From NCBI GenBank assembly GCA_016713275.1, contig JADJPL010000001.1, positions 434,001 through 498,000 on the forward strand: 64,000 nucleotides of DNA. The letters are read 5' to 3'. The notes beneath the pieces are model-generated. The model saw only the letters and a program-made list of their open reading frames with translations. It was not told the origin of the DNA and searched no databases. This DNA is from Haliscomenobacter sp. GTDB lineage: Bacteria > Bacteroidota > Bacteroidia > Chitinophagales > Saprospiraceae. Both the position numbers and the translations under genes were made by a program. Positions 57,698 through 64,000 of the stretch are shown here, in pieces (the first letter of the stretch is position 1; every line of letters starts with the position of its first letter).

Positions 57698-58468
57698 TTA
57701 TTGGACATTCACAAAGGATACTTCTTTTAAGCCAAATTCCTCCATAGCTCCGGCTTGATCGATCTGGAGTTTTCCAATGTCTGAAATACCGCAGATTTTT
57801 CCCAAAAATACTTCTCCGGAAGCCCTTTGGAAATAGGAGGGTTCTTCAAAGCGGTACAAATGGCTCAGGTAATCCTGGTTAAGCCTTTCTTCGGATCCCT
57901 GTTTAAGCGCTAAATACCGAACTTCAAGAAAATAGCATAGTTCATGCAGCAGGAAGGATAAATCAAAAACCTGGCCGGTTTCCAGGAATAATGACGTAGC
58001 ATAGGGAGCTGCCTCCGAAAATGTTGCCTGGTTGATGTTCAACCCAATGCCAATGATAGCGGATTGGAGCGTGTTTTTTTGGAGCGCGTTCTGTATGAGA
58101 ATTCCGCCAGCCTTCTTGGAATGGATATACAGATCGTTGGGCCATTTGACATAAACCGGCGCATGCGGGATGTACGCGGCTAAAAAATCCCTGACTCCCA
58201 GCGCAATCGCTTTGTTGAGTTGGAATTGGCGGGTTGCCTCCAAAAAAACCGGATACAAAAGGATACTGATCGTAAGGTTTTCCCCGGGCGCGCTCTCCCA
58301 GGAGCTGCCAATTTGGCCGCGCCCGGCAGACTGATAATGAGCCGAAATGACAGTTCCTTCGGTTGGTTTGCTTTTTGCTAGAAGTTCCGCAGCATATTCA
58401 TTGGTTGAAGGGAGGTCTGAAAACTGAAGGAGAACCTTTCCTAGAAAAAGGGTGTTCCTATTTTGCAA
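57698..58468 (-). CDS. birA: Biotin-protein ligase (no DNA-binding domain)
   Basis: About 256 residues, a class I (catalytic-only) BirA. LPSTNEYAAELLAKSKPTEG, the biotin/AMP loop SAGRGQIGSSWESAPGENL, VYVKWPNDLYIHSKKAGGIL and GIGLNINQ are the active-site blocks. It joins biotin to acetyl-CoA carboxylase and similar carriers; it has no helix-turn-helix, so it does not repress biotin genes. The frame continues to a GTG at 58519, but that would overlap the divergent rsfS start; TTG at 58468 begins the conserved LFLGKVLLQFSDLPSTN region better. Confidence 0.9.
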   Translation of the reverse strand: MQNRNTLFLGKVLLQFSDLPSTNEYAAELLAKSKPTEGTVISAHYQSAGRGQIGSSWESAPGENLTISILLYPVFLEATRQFQLNKAIALGVRDFLAAYIPHAPVYVKWPNDLYIHSKKAGGILIQNALQKNTLQSAIIGIGLNINQATFSEAAPYATSLFLETGQVFDLSFLLHELCYFLEVRYLALKQGSEERLNQDYLSHLYRFEEPSYFQRASGEVFLGKICGISDIGKLQIDQAGAMEEFGLKEVSFVNVQ

Positions 58469-58511
58469 TGGATTTTTTTGTACTTTGTAAAGAATTAGGA
58501 GGTAACCGAAA

Positions 58512-58946
58512 TTGAACACAGAATCAATAAGTAATATTACAAAATTAATTGATCAGGGTTTGAGTACACAAGCAAGGATTCTTAAGCGCAAGCCAGCTCT
58601 GGAGGCGATGAACGACCTCATCGTAGACAGTATTCAGGATATCAAAGGAAAGAATATCGTCAAATTGGACTTGCGGCGCCTGGGCGATGGCCCGGCTGAT
58701 TTCTTCATTATTTGCGAAGGCACATCTACTACTCAGGTCAAAGCAATTGCCGATAATATTCACAAGCGTTTAAGGGAAGAGTTCGGGGTTTCTCCCAACC
58801 ATATAGAAGGGACAAAAAGCGCGCTTTGGGTCTGTATTGACTACTTCAATACGGTCGTGCATGTTTTCCATCCGGAAACGAGAACCTTCTATGAGTTGGA
58901 AGACCTTTGGAGCGACGCCTCAGTTACCCAATACGACAGTTTGTAG
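58512..58946 (+). CDS. rsfS: Ribosomal silencing factor RsfS
   Basis: A 144-residue RsfS/DUF143 protein that binds L14 of the large subunit and blocks subunit joining under starvation. KNIVKLDLRRLGDGPADFFI, ICEGTSTTQVKAIADNI and VCIDYFNTVVHVFHPETRTF are diagnostic. The start is TTG at 58512: an in-frame TAA lies three codons upstream, and AGGAGG sits 9 bases before it, an unusually good Shine-Dalgarno for this phylum. A TACTTTG resembling a -7 element is at 58481-58487. ftsH follows after about 110 bp. Confidence 0.93.
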   Translation: MNTESISNITKLIDQGLSTQARILKRKPALEAMNDLIVDSIQDIKGKNIVKLDLRRLGDGPADFFIICEGTSTTQVKAIADNIHKRLREEFGVSPNHIEGTKSALWVCIDYFNTVVHVFHPETRTFYELEDLWSDASVTQYDSL

Positions 58947-59056
58947 GATTAACCCGCCGTTTTATCGAAAACGGTCAACGTTTGGGCTTTCCGTGCGTTA
59001 TACCAGAAATGCATGGCGTGGAGCGGATCGCACGATTTTTGTAAAAGAAGGCTTTA

Positions 59057-61079
59057 ATGGAAAACAACAAGAAAAACGAGAACACCCCAAATACCAATTC
59101 TCCCCGTTTCAACTCCTTTTGGATATATGGGGTTATCGCTTTGGTTATCATAGGGATGCAGATCGTCGCGTTGATGGGCGCAAGCCAGCAAGCGCTGACG
59201 TTAAGCCAGCTTGGGGAGATGCTCCAGGCCCGCGCTGTCGAAAAGGTGGTGGTCGTCAACAAAGACAAAGCATATATCTACCTTAAAAAAAGAAGCGCTT
59301 AAAAACTACGAAGACGCTGCCAAAACCAACTTTGGCGGCGAACGCTTCCACTTCTACCTCGAGATCGGGGATGTCCAGATGTTTACGGAGTTCATGGAAC
59401 GCCAGCAAAAGAAGCGGGGGTGAAGGGAAATCCTCTACCCCGATTTTGATACCAAAACCAATATTTGGCCCCTGCTTTTGAGTTGGGTCGTCCCCTTTTT
59501 ACTGATTGCCGTCATCTGGATCTTCATTATGCGCCGGGTTGGCGGAGGGGCTGGGGGACCGGGAGCTCAGATTTTTAATATTGGGAAGTCCAAAGCGACC
59601 TTGTTCGACCAAAACAGCAAAGTCAATATTACCTTCGCCGATGTTGCCGGCCTGGATGAAGCCAAGGAAGAAGTAGTCGAGGTGGTCGATTTTTTGAAGA
59701 ACCCCAAAAAATATACGGCTTTAGGAGGGAAAATTCCTAAAGGCGTACTTCTGGTTGGCCCTCCGGGTACCGGCAAGACGCTTCTTGCCAAAGCCGTAGC
59801 AGGGGAAGCAGGGGTGCCGTTCTTTTCCATTTCCGGTTCGGATTTTGTGGAGATGTTCGTCGGGGTCGGAGCATCCCGGGTCCGGGATTTATTCAAACAA
59901 GCCCGAGAGAAGGCGCCATGCATTGTGTTTATCGACGAAATTGACGCCATCGGAAGGGCCAGGGGCCGGAATAGCTTTCAGGGGGGAAATGATGAACGGG
60001 AGAACACACTCAACCAGCTTTTGGTGGAAATGGATGGGTTTTCTACCGATAAAGGGGTGATTCTCATGGCGGCTACCAACCGCCCCGATGTATTGGATAC
60101 CGCATTGCTTCGCCCCGGCCGCTTCGACCGCCAGATCGGAATCGACCGCCCGGATCTCAAAGGCAGAGAAGCCATCTTTAACGTCCACCTGAATAATATT
60201 AAAAAATCCAAAAGCATCGTGCCTTTCGCTTTGGCAGAGATGACGCCAGGCTTTGCCGGGGCCGACATTGCCAACGTTTGCAACGAAGCTGCCCTCATCG
60301 CCGCCCGGCGCAACAAGAAAGAGGTGGATATGGAGGATTTTAACTCCGCGCTCGACCGGGTTATTGGAGGCCTCGAGAAAAAAAATAAGCTCATCTCTCC
60401 GGAAGAGAAGAAAATTATTGCCTACCACGAAGCTGGGCATGCCGTTTGCGGCTGGTATCTCGAGCATGCTTCGCCTTTGGTGAAAGTGACCATCGTGCCC
60501 AGAGGAGTCGGTACCCTTGGATACGCCCAATACCTTCCCAAGGAAGAATACATCACGCGTACCGAGGCCTTGCTGGATCGGATCTGCATGACGTTCGGAG
60601 GCCGTGCAGCCGAAAGTATTATTTTTGATAAAATATCCACCGGCGCCCAAAATGATTTGGACCAGGTAACCAAAATGGCCTACAGCATGATTTCCGTTTT
60701 CGGCATGAATGAAAAGGTAGGCCAAGTCTCCTTCTATGGCATGTCCAATGAAGCCTTCCATAAACCGTTTTCAGATGAAACGGCTTCTATGATCGATTCG
60801 GAAGTCCGCAATATGCTAAAGGAACAATTCGACCGGGCTAAGGCGCTGTTGAAGGAACGAAGGGAAGAACTGGAAATCATTGCCCACACGCTACTCGATA
60901 AAGAAGTACTCCACAAATCAGATATCGAACGCCTGATAGGTCCAAGACCTTACAAAGAGCACGAGGAAGTAATGCACTATCCAACCCAACCGGAGGATGA
61001 ACCGGAAGACCTTTCCTCTGAGGGGGAGGAGGGCCAGGGATCGGAAGCCCACCAGGAAGAGGAGCCTCAAAATGCTTAA
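59057..61079 (+). CDS. ftsH: ATP-dependent zinc metalloprotease FtsH (frame interrupted)
   Basis: About 670 residues joined. Helix 1 is [20 protein letters not shown]; the periplasmic domain ends at [11 protein letters not shown]; helix 2 is [23 protein letters not shown]+ motifs [26 protein letters not shown] and the second region of homology RPGRFDRQI precede the protease HEAGH. Three 1-bp changes break the N-terminal third: an extra A in 59285-59291, a missing A at 59407-59410 and an extra G at 59425-59427; corrected, the protein reads [10 protein letters not shown] and [16 protein letters not shown]. FtsH is usually essential or nearly so, and the domains are intact, which favours sequencing error. 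Confidence 0.92.
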
Positions 61080-61104
61080 CTTGCCTTTAGGCAGCCTCAG
61101 GGGC

Positions 61105-61144
61105 AAAAGAGCCATCTCCAAAACTCGGAGATGGCTCTTTTTTT
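61105..61144 (+). terminator. Terminator after ftsH
   Basis: Fifteen-base arms, AAAAGAGCCATCTCC and its complement, around a 7-base loop, ending in a T tract. A strong intrinsic terminator. Confidence 0.88.
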
Positions 61145-61200
61145 CTTGACCAGGCGGAAGGAAATGGCGCTATAGCTCCCTCTTCCTGTGAACTATTTCC

Positions 61201-61208
61201 TAATTTTG
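61201..61208 (+). promoter_or_regulatory. -7 element upstream of the peroxiredoxin gene
   Basis: TAATTTTG matches TAnnTTTG, 90 bases before the ATG at 61299. No clear -33 TTG. Confidence 0.3.
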
Positions 61209-61298
61209 TCCTTAATTACGTCTTAACGCCTTGGTGACTGTTTGCGTTCTCTAAGGTAGGAATCGTTTTATTAACCCAACGTTTAACGCAAAAGACGC

Positions 61299-61766
61299 AT
61301 GTTGAAAACAGGTGACAAAGCCCCCGAATTCACATTATTTTCCGACACCAAGCAAGAGGTGTCTCTGAGTGATTATTCGGGAAAAAATGTTGTGTTGTTG
61401 TTTTTTCCAATGGCTTTTACCAGTGTATGTACCCAGGAGCTTTGCTCCATGCGGGATAACCTTGGCGCCTATACGGCCGTCAATGCAGAAGTAGTTGCTG
61501 TTTCAGTCGACTCTCCTTTTACGCTGGCAAAATTTAAACAGGACCAGGGGTTGAATTTTCCCCTCCTATCCGACTTTAACAAAGAAGTTTCAAGAGCTTA
61601 TGGTTCTTTGTTTGAAGATTTTGTCATGGGAATGAAAGGCGTTTCCAAGCGGGCTGCTTTCATCATTGACGGGCAAGGGGTAATTCGCTATGCCGAGGTA
61701 CTGGATTCGGCAGGTATGATTCCGAATTTCGAAAACGTGATGGCTACCCTGCAAACATTGAATTAA
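61299..61766 (+). CDS. Redoxin/AhpC-TSA-family peroxiredoxin
   Basis: A 155-residue peroxiredoxin with the peroxidatic Cys in MAFTSVCTQELCSMRDN and a second Cys five residues later. VVAVSVDSPFTLAKFKQDQG and FPLLSDFNKEVSRAYGS complete the fold. It resembles the AhpE/PrxQ-like single-domain class and reduces peroxides, probably using thioredoxin. It is separate from the bcp at 15.9 kb. clpS follows after about 90 bp with its own promoter. Confidence 0.92.
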   Translation: MLKTGDKAPEFTLFSDTKQEVSLSDYSGKNVVLLFFPMAFTSVCTQELCSMRDNLGAYTAVNAEVVAVSVDSPFTLAKFKQDQGLNFPLLSDFNKEVSRAYGSLFEDFVMGMKGVSKRAAFIIDGQGVIRYAEVLDSAGMIPNFENVMATLQTLN

Positions 61767-61797
61767 GCTTCGTTGGGCGCCGATTTGTTTTTTCGGG

Positions 61798-61826
61798 TTG
61801 GAGAACCAAACCGAAGGCTATTTTTG
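61798..61826 (+). promoter_or_regulatory. Promoter of clpS (-33 TTG, -7 TATTTTTG)
   Basis: TTG at 61798-61800, 18 bases, then TATTTTTG at 61819-61826, 27 bases before the clpS ATG. Both halves of the Bacteroidota promoter are present. Confidence 0.55.
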
Positions 61827-61853
61827 TTAAAAGGCTGAACACGCTTTGAAAAG

Positions 61854-62168
61854 ATGAAACCAAAGGCTTTTGATCCAAGTAAGGAGTGGGAAGAAGTGGC
61901 ACTGGAAGAGGACGTGTCGGATGAGGAAATTGGAAAAAACGCCCGTTTGATCGTATTCAACGATGATTACAACACCTTTGAATGGGTGATTCAGTGCTTT
62001 ATCGAAGTGCTTGACCATTCGGAAACCCAGGCAGAGCAGCTTTCGCTGATCATCCATTTCAAAGGCAAAGCCACCGTGAAAACGGCGCCCAAAAACGTAC
62101 TTCAACCCAAAAAAGACGCGCTTATCGACAGGGGGCTCTCCGCCGTCATTGAAGAAGATGAAGGGTAG
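61854..62168 (+). CDS. clpS: Clp protease adaptor ClpS
   Basis: A 104-residue ClpS adaptor. The conserved core RLIVFNDDYNTFEWVIQCFI has the NDDYNT pocket that binds N-terminal Leu, Phe, Tyr or Trp; IHFKGKATVKTA contacts the Clp ATPase. It hands N-degron substrates to ClpAP. The acidic, flexible N-terminus (about 1-28) is a little longer than in E. coli and is known in the family to engage the Clp pore. aat, which makes secondary N-degrons primary, is also in the window. Confidence 0.94.
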   Translation: MKPKAFDPSKEWEEVALEEDVSDEEIGKNARLIVFNDDYNTFEWVIQCFIEVLDHSETQAEQLSLIIHFKGKATVKTAPKNVLQPKKDALIDRGLSAVIEEDEG

Positions 62169-62186
62169 CTTCCCTTCCTTCCCCGT

Positions 62187-63104
62187 CTATTCAACTTGAA
62201 ATTTGACCAATTCCACGAAGCGGCCTACCCGCTCTCCGATCTCGTCTTGGGAAAGGTTCATCAGGCGCTCCATGCCGAAGCGTTCCACGCAGAAGGACGC
62301 CATGGCCGAACCGTAAATGACCGCCCGCTTCATATTGTCAAAGCTCAAATCCCCCGTTTTGGACAAATACCCCATGAATCCGCCGGCAAAGGTATCGCCT
62401 GCCCCTGTTGGATCGAAAACTTCGGCTAAAGGAAGGGCGGGAGCGTAAAAAATATTTTCTCCCTGGAAAAGGAAAGCGCCGTGCTCGCCTTTTTTGATGA
62501 CCAAATACTTCGGCCCCATCTGATGAATAATTTCTGCCGCTTTGACCAGAGAATAAACCCCGGAGAGCTGGCGCGCTTCTTCGTCGTTGATGATCAGCAG
62601 GTCTACCCGTTTAAGTACCGCCCGAAGGCCCTCCATAGCTGTGTTCATCCAAAAGTTCATCGTGTCTAGCGCAATCACCTGGGGCCGGCGTTCCATCTGC
62701 TCAATCACCCGCATTTGAACAATAGGCGTCAGATTGCCCAGCATGAGGAAATCAGACCGTTTATAATGCTCCGGAAGGACGGGATTAAAATTGGCCAGCA
62801 CGTTGAGTTGGGTGTCCAGGGTGTCGCGGATGTTCAGGTCTTCCCGGTATTTGCCGGCCCAGAAAAACGACTTCTCTCCCGGCTTCCGCTGAAGCCCGTC
62901 CAGATTGACGCCCCGGGCCTCTAAATCCGAGAGCAACTCCTGCGGGAAATCGTCCCCAATAACAGAAACCAAACGAATGTCCGAAAGGAAATAGGAAGCG
63001 GCCAGAGAGATATAGGTTGCGGCGCCGCCTATGATGCGTTCCGCCCGGCCAAAAGGGGTTTCGATATCGTCGAAAGCCACCGTACCGACTGTAAGTAAGC
63101 TCAT
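62187..63104 (-). CDS. PfkB-family carbohydrate kinase
   Basis: A 305-residue ribokinase-like sugar or nucleoside kinase. AERIIGGAATYISLAASYF and the C-terminal anion hole and catalytic Asp motif FDPTGAGDTFAGGFMGYL (Asp of GAGD) are clear. The lid is short, and the substrate cannot be assigned; adenosine, ribose or fructose-type substrates occur in close relatives. It is convergent with clpS and divergent from the tRNA-Asn gene. Confidence 0.92.
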   Translation of the reverse strand: MSLLTVGTVAFDDIETPFGRAERIIGGAATYISLAASYFLSDIRLVSVIGDDFPQELLSDLEARGVNLDGLQRKPGEKSFFWAGKYREDLNIRDTLDTQLNVLANFNPVLPEHYKRSDFLMLGNLTPIVQMRVIEQMERRPQVIALDTMNFWMNTAMEGLRAVLKRVDLLIINDEEARQLSGVYSLVKAAEIIHQMGPKYLVIKKGEHGAFLFQGENIFYAPALPLAEVFDPTGAGDTFAGGFMGYLSKTGDLSFDNMKRAVIYGSAMASFCVERFGMERLMNLSQDEIGERVGRFVELVKFQVE

Positions 63105-63136
63105 TGAATTTTAATTAAAAAAATCCAGTGCAAATA

Positions 63137-63167
63137 TTGCACATTATTTTGTTTGGGCATAACTTTG
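63137..63167 (+). promoter_or_regulatory. Promoter of tRNA-Asn (TTG - 20 bp - TAACTTTG)
   Basis: TTG at 63137-63139, 20 bases, then TAACTTTG followed by C at 63160-63167, 39 bases before the tRNA. The -33 TTG lies in a small palindrome, GTGCAAATATTGCAC (63128-63142), possibly an operator. Confidence 0.65.
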
Positions 63168-63205
63168 CACTCGCCTTTTAAAAGAAGGAAAATAAAACCG
63201 GTCTT

Positions 63206-63279
63206 GCCTCAGTAGCTCAGCCGGTTAGAGCGGCGGACTGTTAATCCGTAGGTCGTAGGTTCGAGCCCTACCTGAGGCG
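63206..63279 (+). tRNA. tRNA-Asn (GTT)
   Basis: A 74-base cloverleaf: acceptor GCCTCAG/CTGAGGC, D stem GCTC/GAGC, anticodon stem GCGGA/TCCGT with anticodon GTT at 63240-63242, T stem GTAGG/CCTAC and loop TTCGAGC. Discriminator G; the 3' CCA is not encoded and must be added enzymatically. It has its own promoter and terminator. The bases from the D loop onward are copied in the repeats that follow. Confidence 0.95.
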
Positions 63280-63284
63280 CAAAA

Positions 63285-63323
63285 GCACTCGTTGAATGTA
63301 AGACATTTGCGAGTGTTTTTTTT
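63285..63323 (+). terminator. tRNA-Asn terminator
   Basis: Stem CACTCG...CGAGTG with an inner AATGT/ACATT helix, then eight T. The same structure is repeated in copy 1 at 63466-63503 and is altered in copy 2. Confidence 0.8.
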
Positions 63324-63379
63324 ATGATTTTTTTCTCCTTAATCGCAAGAAAGAGGGGTTGATAGGTATACTTTTTTCT

Positions 63380-63560
63380 GCCGGTTAGAGCGGTCCCGCA
63401 GATATGCGGGATTAATCCGTAGGTCGTAGGTTCTCCCGCAGCACTGCGGGGTACCTGAGGCGCAAAAGCACTCGTTGAATGTAAGACATTTGCGAGTGTT
63501 TTTTTATGATTTTTTTCTCCTTAATCGCAAGAAAGAGGGGTTGATAGGTATACTTTTTCT
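63380..63560 (+). repeat. tRNA-Asn-derived repeat, copy 1 (181 bp)
   Basis: Starts abruptly at GCCGGTTAGAGCGG, the D loop of tRNA-Asn, without the first 14 tRNA bases, and runs through the tRNA 3' part, its terminator and the downstream spacer, matching 63220-63379. Two changes stand out: the anticodon-loop region is replaced by a palindrome at 63395-63410 (CCCGCAGATATGCGGG) and the T-loop region by one at 63435-63450 (CCCGCAGCACTGCGGG). It cannot act as a normal tRNA. Confidence 0.9.
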
Positions 63561-63672
63561 GCCGGTTAGAGCGGTCCCGCAGATATGCGGGATTAATCCG
63601 TAGGTCGTAGGTTCTCCCGCAGCACTGCGGGGTACCTGAGGCGCAAAAGCACTCGTTGAATGTAAGACATTT
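63561..63672 (+). repeat. tRNA-Asn-derived repeat, copy 2 (112 bp, then GIY-YIG gene)
   Basis: Identical to copy 1 over 63561-63672, including both palindromes (63576-63591 and 63616-63631), then departs inside the terminator stem into the leader of the GIY-YIG gene. The start point GCCGGTTAG is exactly that of copy 1. Confidence 0.9.
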
Positions 63673-63685
63673 AAATGTGCTTTTT

Positions 63686-63970
63686 ATGTGGTATGTATAT
63701 ATTCTATTTTCCAAAAAACTAAATGGGTATTACATCGGCCAAAGCGGAGATGTGGCTTTGCGGTTGAGGTATCACAATGAGCTTTCGGAGCATTCTTACA
63801 CTTCGCGGTATAGGCCCTGGGAGCTACGGCGTGCGTATGGATTCAATACGCGGAGGGAGGCTATTCTGGCTGAGCGTTATATTAAAGGGCGAAAAAGCCG
63901 AAATTTTGTGGAATGGCTTCTGGAGAAAGAAGACGCAGTGTCGTGGCTTCAAAGCCGGATTGACGGATGA
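63686..63970 (+). CDS. GIY-YIG endonuclease
   Basis: A 94-residue stand-alone GIY-YIG nuclease of the UvrC N-terminal/YhbQ type. WYVYILFSKKLNGYYIGQSG carries the two Tyr strands (VYI...YIG), RLRYHN the catalytic Arg, and AILAERYIKGRKS the metal-binding Glu; RNFVEWLL is the closing helix. It should cut DNA near a particular site or structure; the target is unknown. The ATG at 63686 begins the domain. It is bracketed by tRNA-Asn-derived repeats (63561-63672 and 63981 onward), so it looks like cargo of the repeat unit. Confidence 0.9.
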   Translation: MWYVYILFSKKLNGYYIGQSGDVALRLRYHNELSEHSYTSRYRPWELRRAYGFNTRREAILAERYIKGRKSRNFVEWLLEKEDAVSWLQSRIDG

Positions 63971-63980
63971 GTTGGGGGAA

Positions 63981-64000
63981 GCCGGTTAGAGCGGTCCCGC
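63981..64000 (+). repeat. tRNA-Asn-derived repeat, copy 3 (cut by window edge)
   Basis: GCCGGTTAGAGCGG followed by TCCCGC, the same start and the beginning of the same first palindrome as copies 1 and 2, 10 bp after the GIY-YIG stop. The rest lies outside the window. Confidence 0.8.

Noticed and set aside
59421..59423. TGA in ftsH as possible recoding (Sec or Trp)
   Set aside because: Two compensating 1-bp changes on either side restore the exact FtsH sequence, and no recoding element is seen.
63380..64000. Repeats at the right end as a CRISPR array
   Set aside because: The unit is 181 bp, derived from a tRNA gene and its terminator, without short repeats and variable spacers, and no cas genes are present.

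Overview
The window looks like a piece of a Bacteroidota chromosome, most likely of the Saprospiria (Lewinella/Haliscomenobacter-like). The markers are a type IX secretion protein (PorQ), Bacteroidota-specific families (DUF3127, DUF4834, DUF4837, a large DUF2723 membrane protein), Bacteroidota-type promoters (TAnnTTTG at -7), threonine genes in the order thrA-thrB-thrC, and a BON/LysM protein. Apart from the right end it is dense housekeeping sequence.

Layout. 1-11.6 kb holds mostly leftward genes: a Tat-exported GH109-type oxidoreductase, a cyclase-family hydrolase, NAD kinase, a one-POTRA Omp85 protein, a CBS protein, a TM2/TPR protein, a SpoIIE phosphatase, a MazG-like pyrophosphohydrolase, D-aminoacyl-tRNA deacylase and an SRAP/HMCES DNA-crosslink protein. 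11.6-12.2 kb is a gene-free, DnaA-box-rich, partly AT-rich stretch that I read as a candidate chromosomal origin. 12.2-22 kb holds heme A synthase, L/F-tRNA-protein transferase (aat), an M23 peptidase, a Bcp peroxiredoxin, RsmG, a pseudouridine synthase, DUF2723 and RpiB. 22-26 kb is the most accessory-looking part: a MITE-like inverted repeat, a secreted caspase-RICIN protein, and a convergent membrane/coiled-coil/pentapeptide-repeat protein. 26-41 kb holds htpG, a Kbp-like protein, a MoxR ATPase, a D-Ala-D-Ala dipeptidase, two glycosyltransferases, an Nramp-like transporter, an AOS-family acyltransferase, mevalonate diphosphate decarboxylase and an M1 peptidase. 41-46 kb is the thr operon, with two parS-like palindromes at its distal end. 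46-63 kb holds porQ, a MORN-type lipoprotein, UDP-glucose dehydrogenase, a seven-TM patatin, a PQQ-type dehydrogenase, a PorE-like OmpA protein, a lipoyl E2, cinA, birA, rsfS, ftsH, a peroxiredoxin, clpS and a PfkB kinase.

The right end (63.2-64 kb) is the most unusual part. An intact tRNA-Asn gene with its terminator is followed by direct repeats that each restart at the same point in the tRNA D-loop. Their anticodon and T loops are replaced by 16-bp GC-rich palindromes. A small GIY-YIG endonuclease gene sits between the second repeat and a third that begins at the window edge.

About a dozen frame interruptions, mostly 1-bp changes in homopolymers, split genes that should be essential or intact (ftsH, nadK, an Omp85, thrA, E2 and others). 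I treat most as probable sequencing error rather than real decay and annotate the genes over their full extents. The DnaA-box cluster, the nearby shift in gene orientation and the two parS-like sites 29 kb away together suggest an origin-proximal location. Aat and ClpS, both in the window, are the two halves of the bacterial N-degron pathway.
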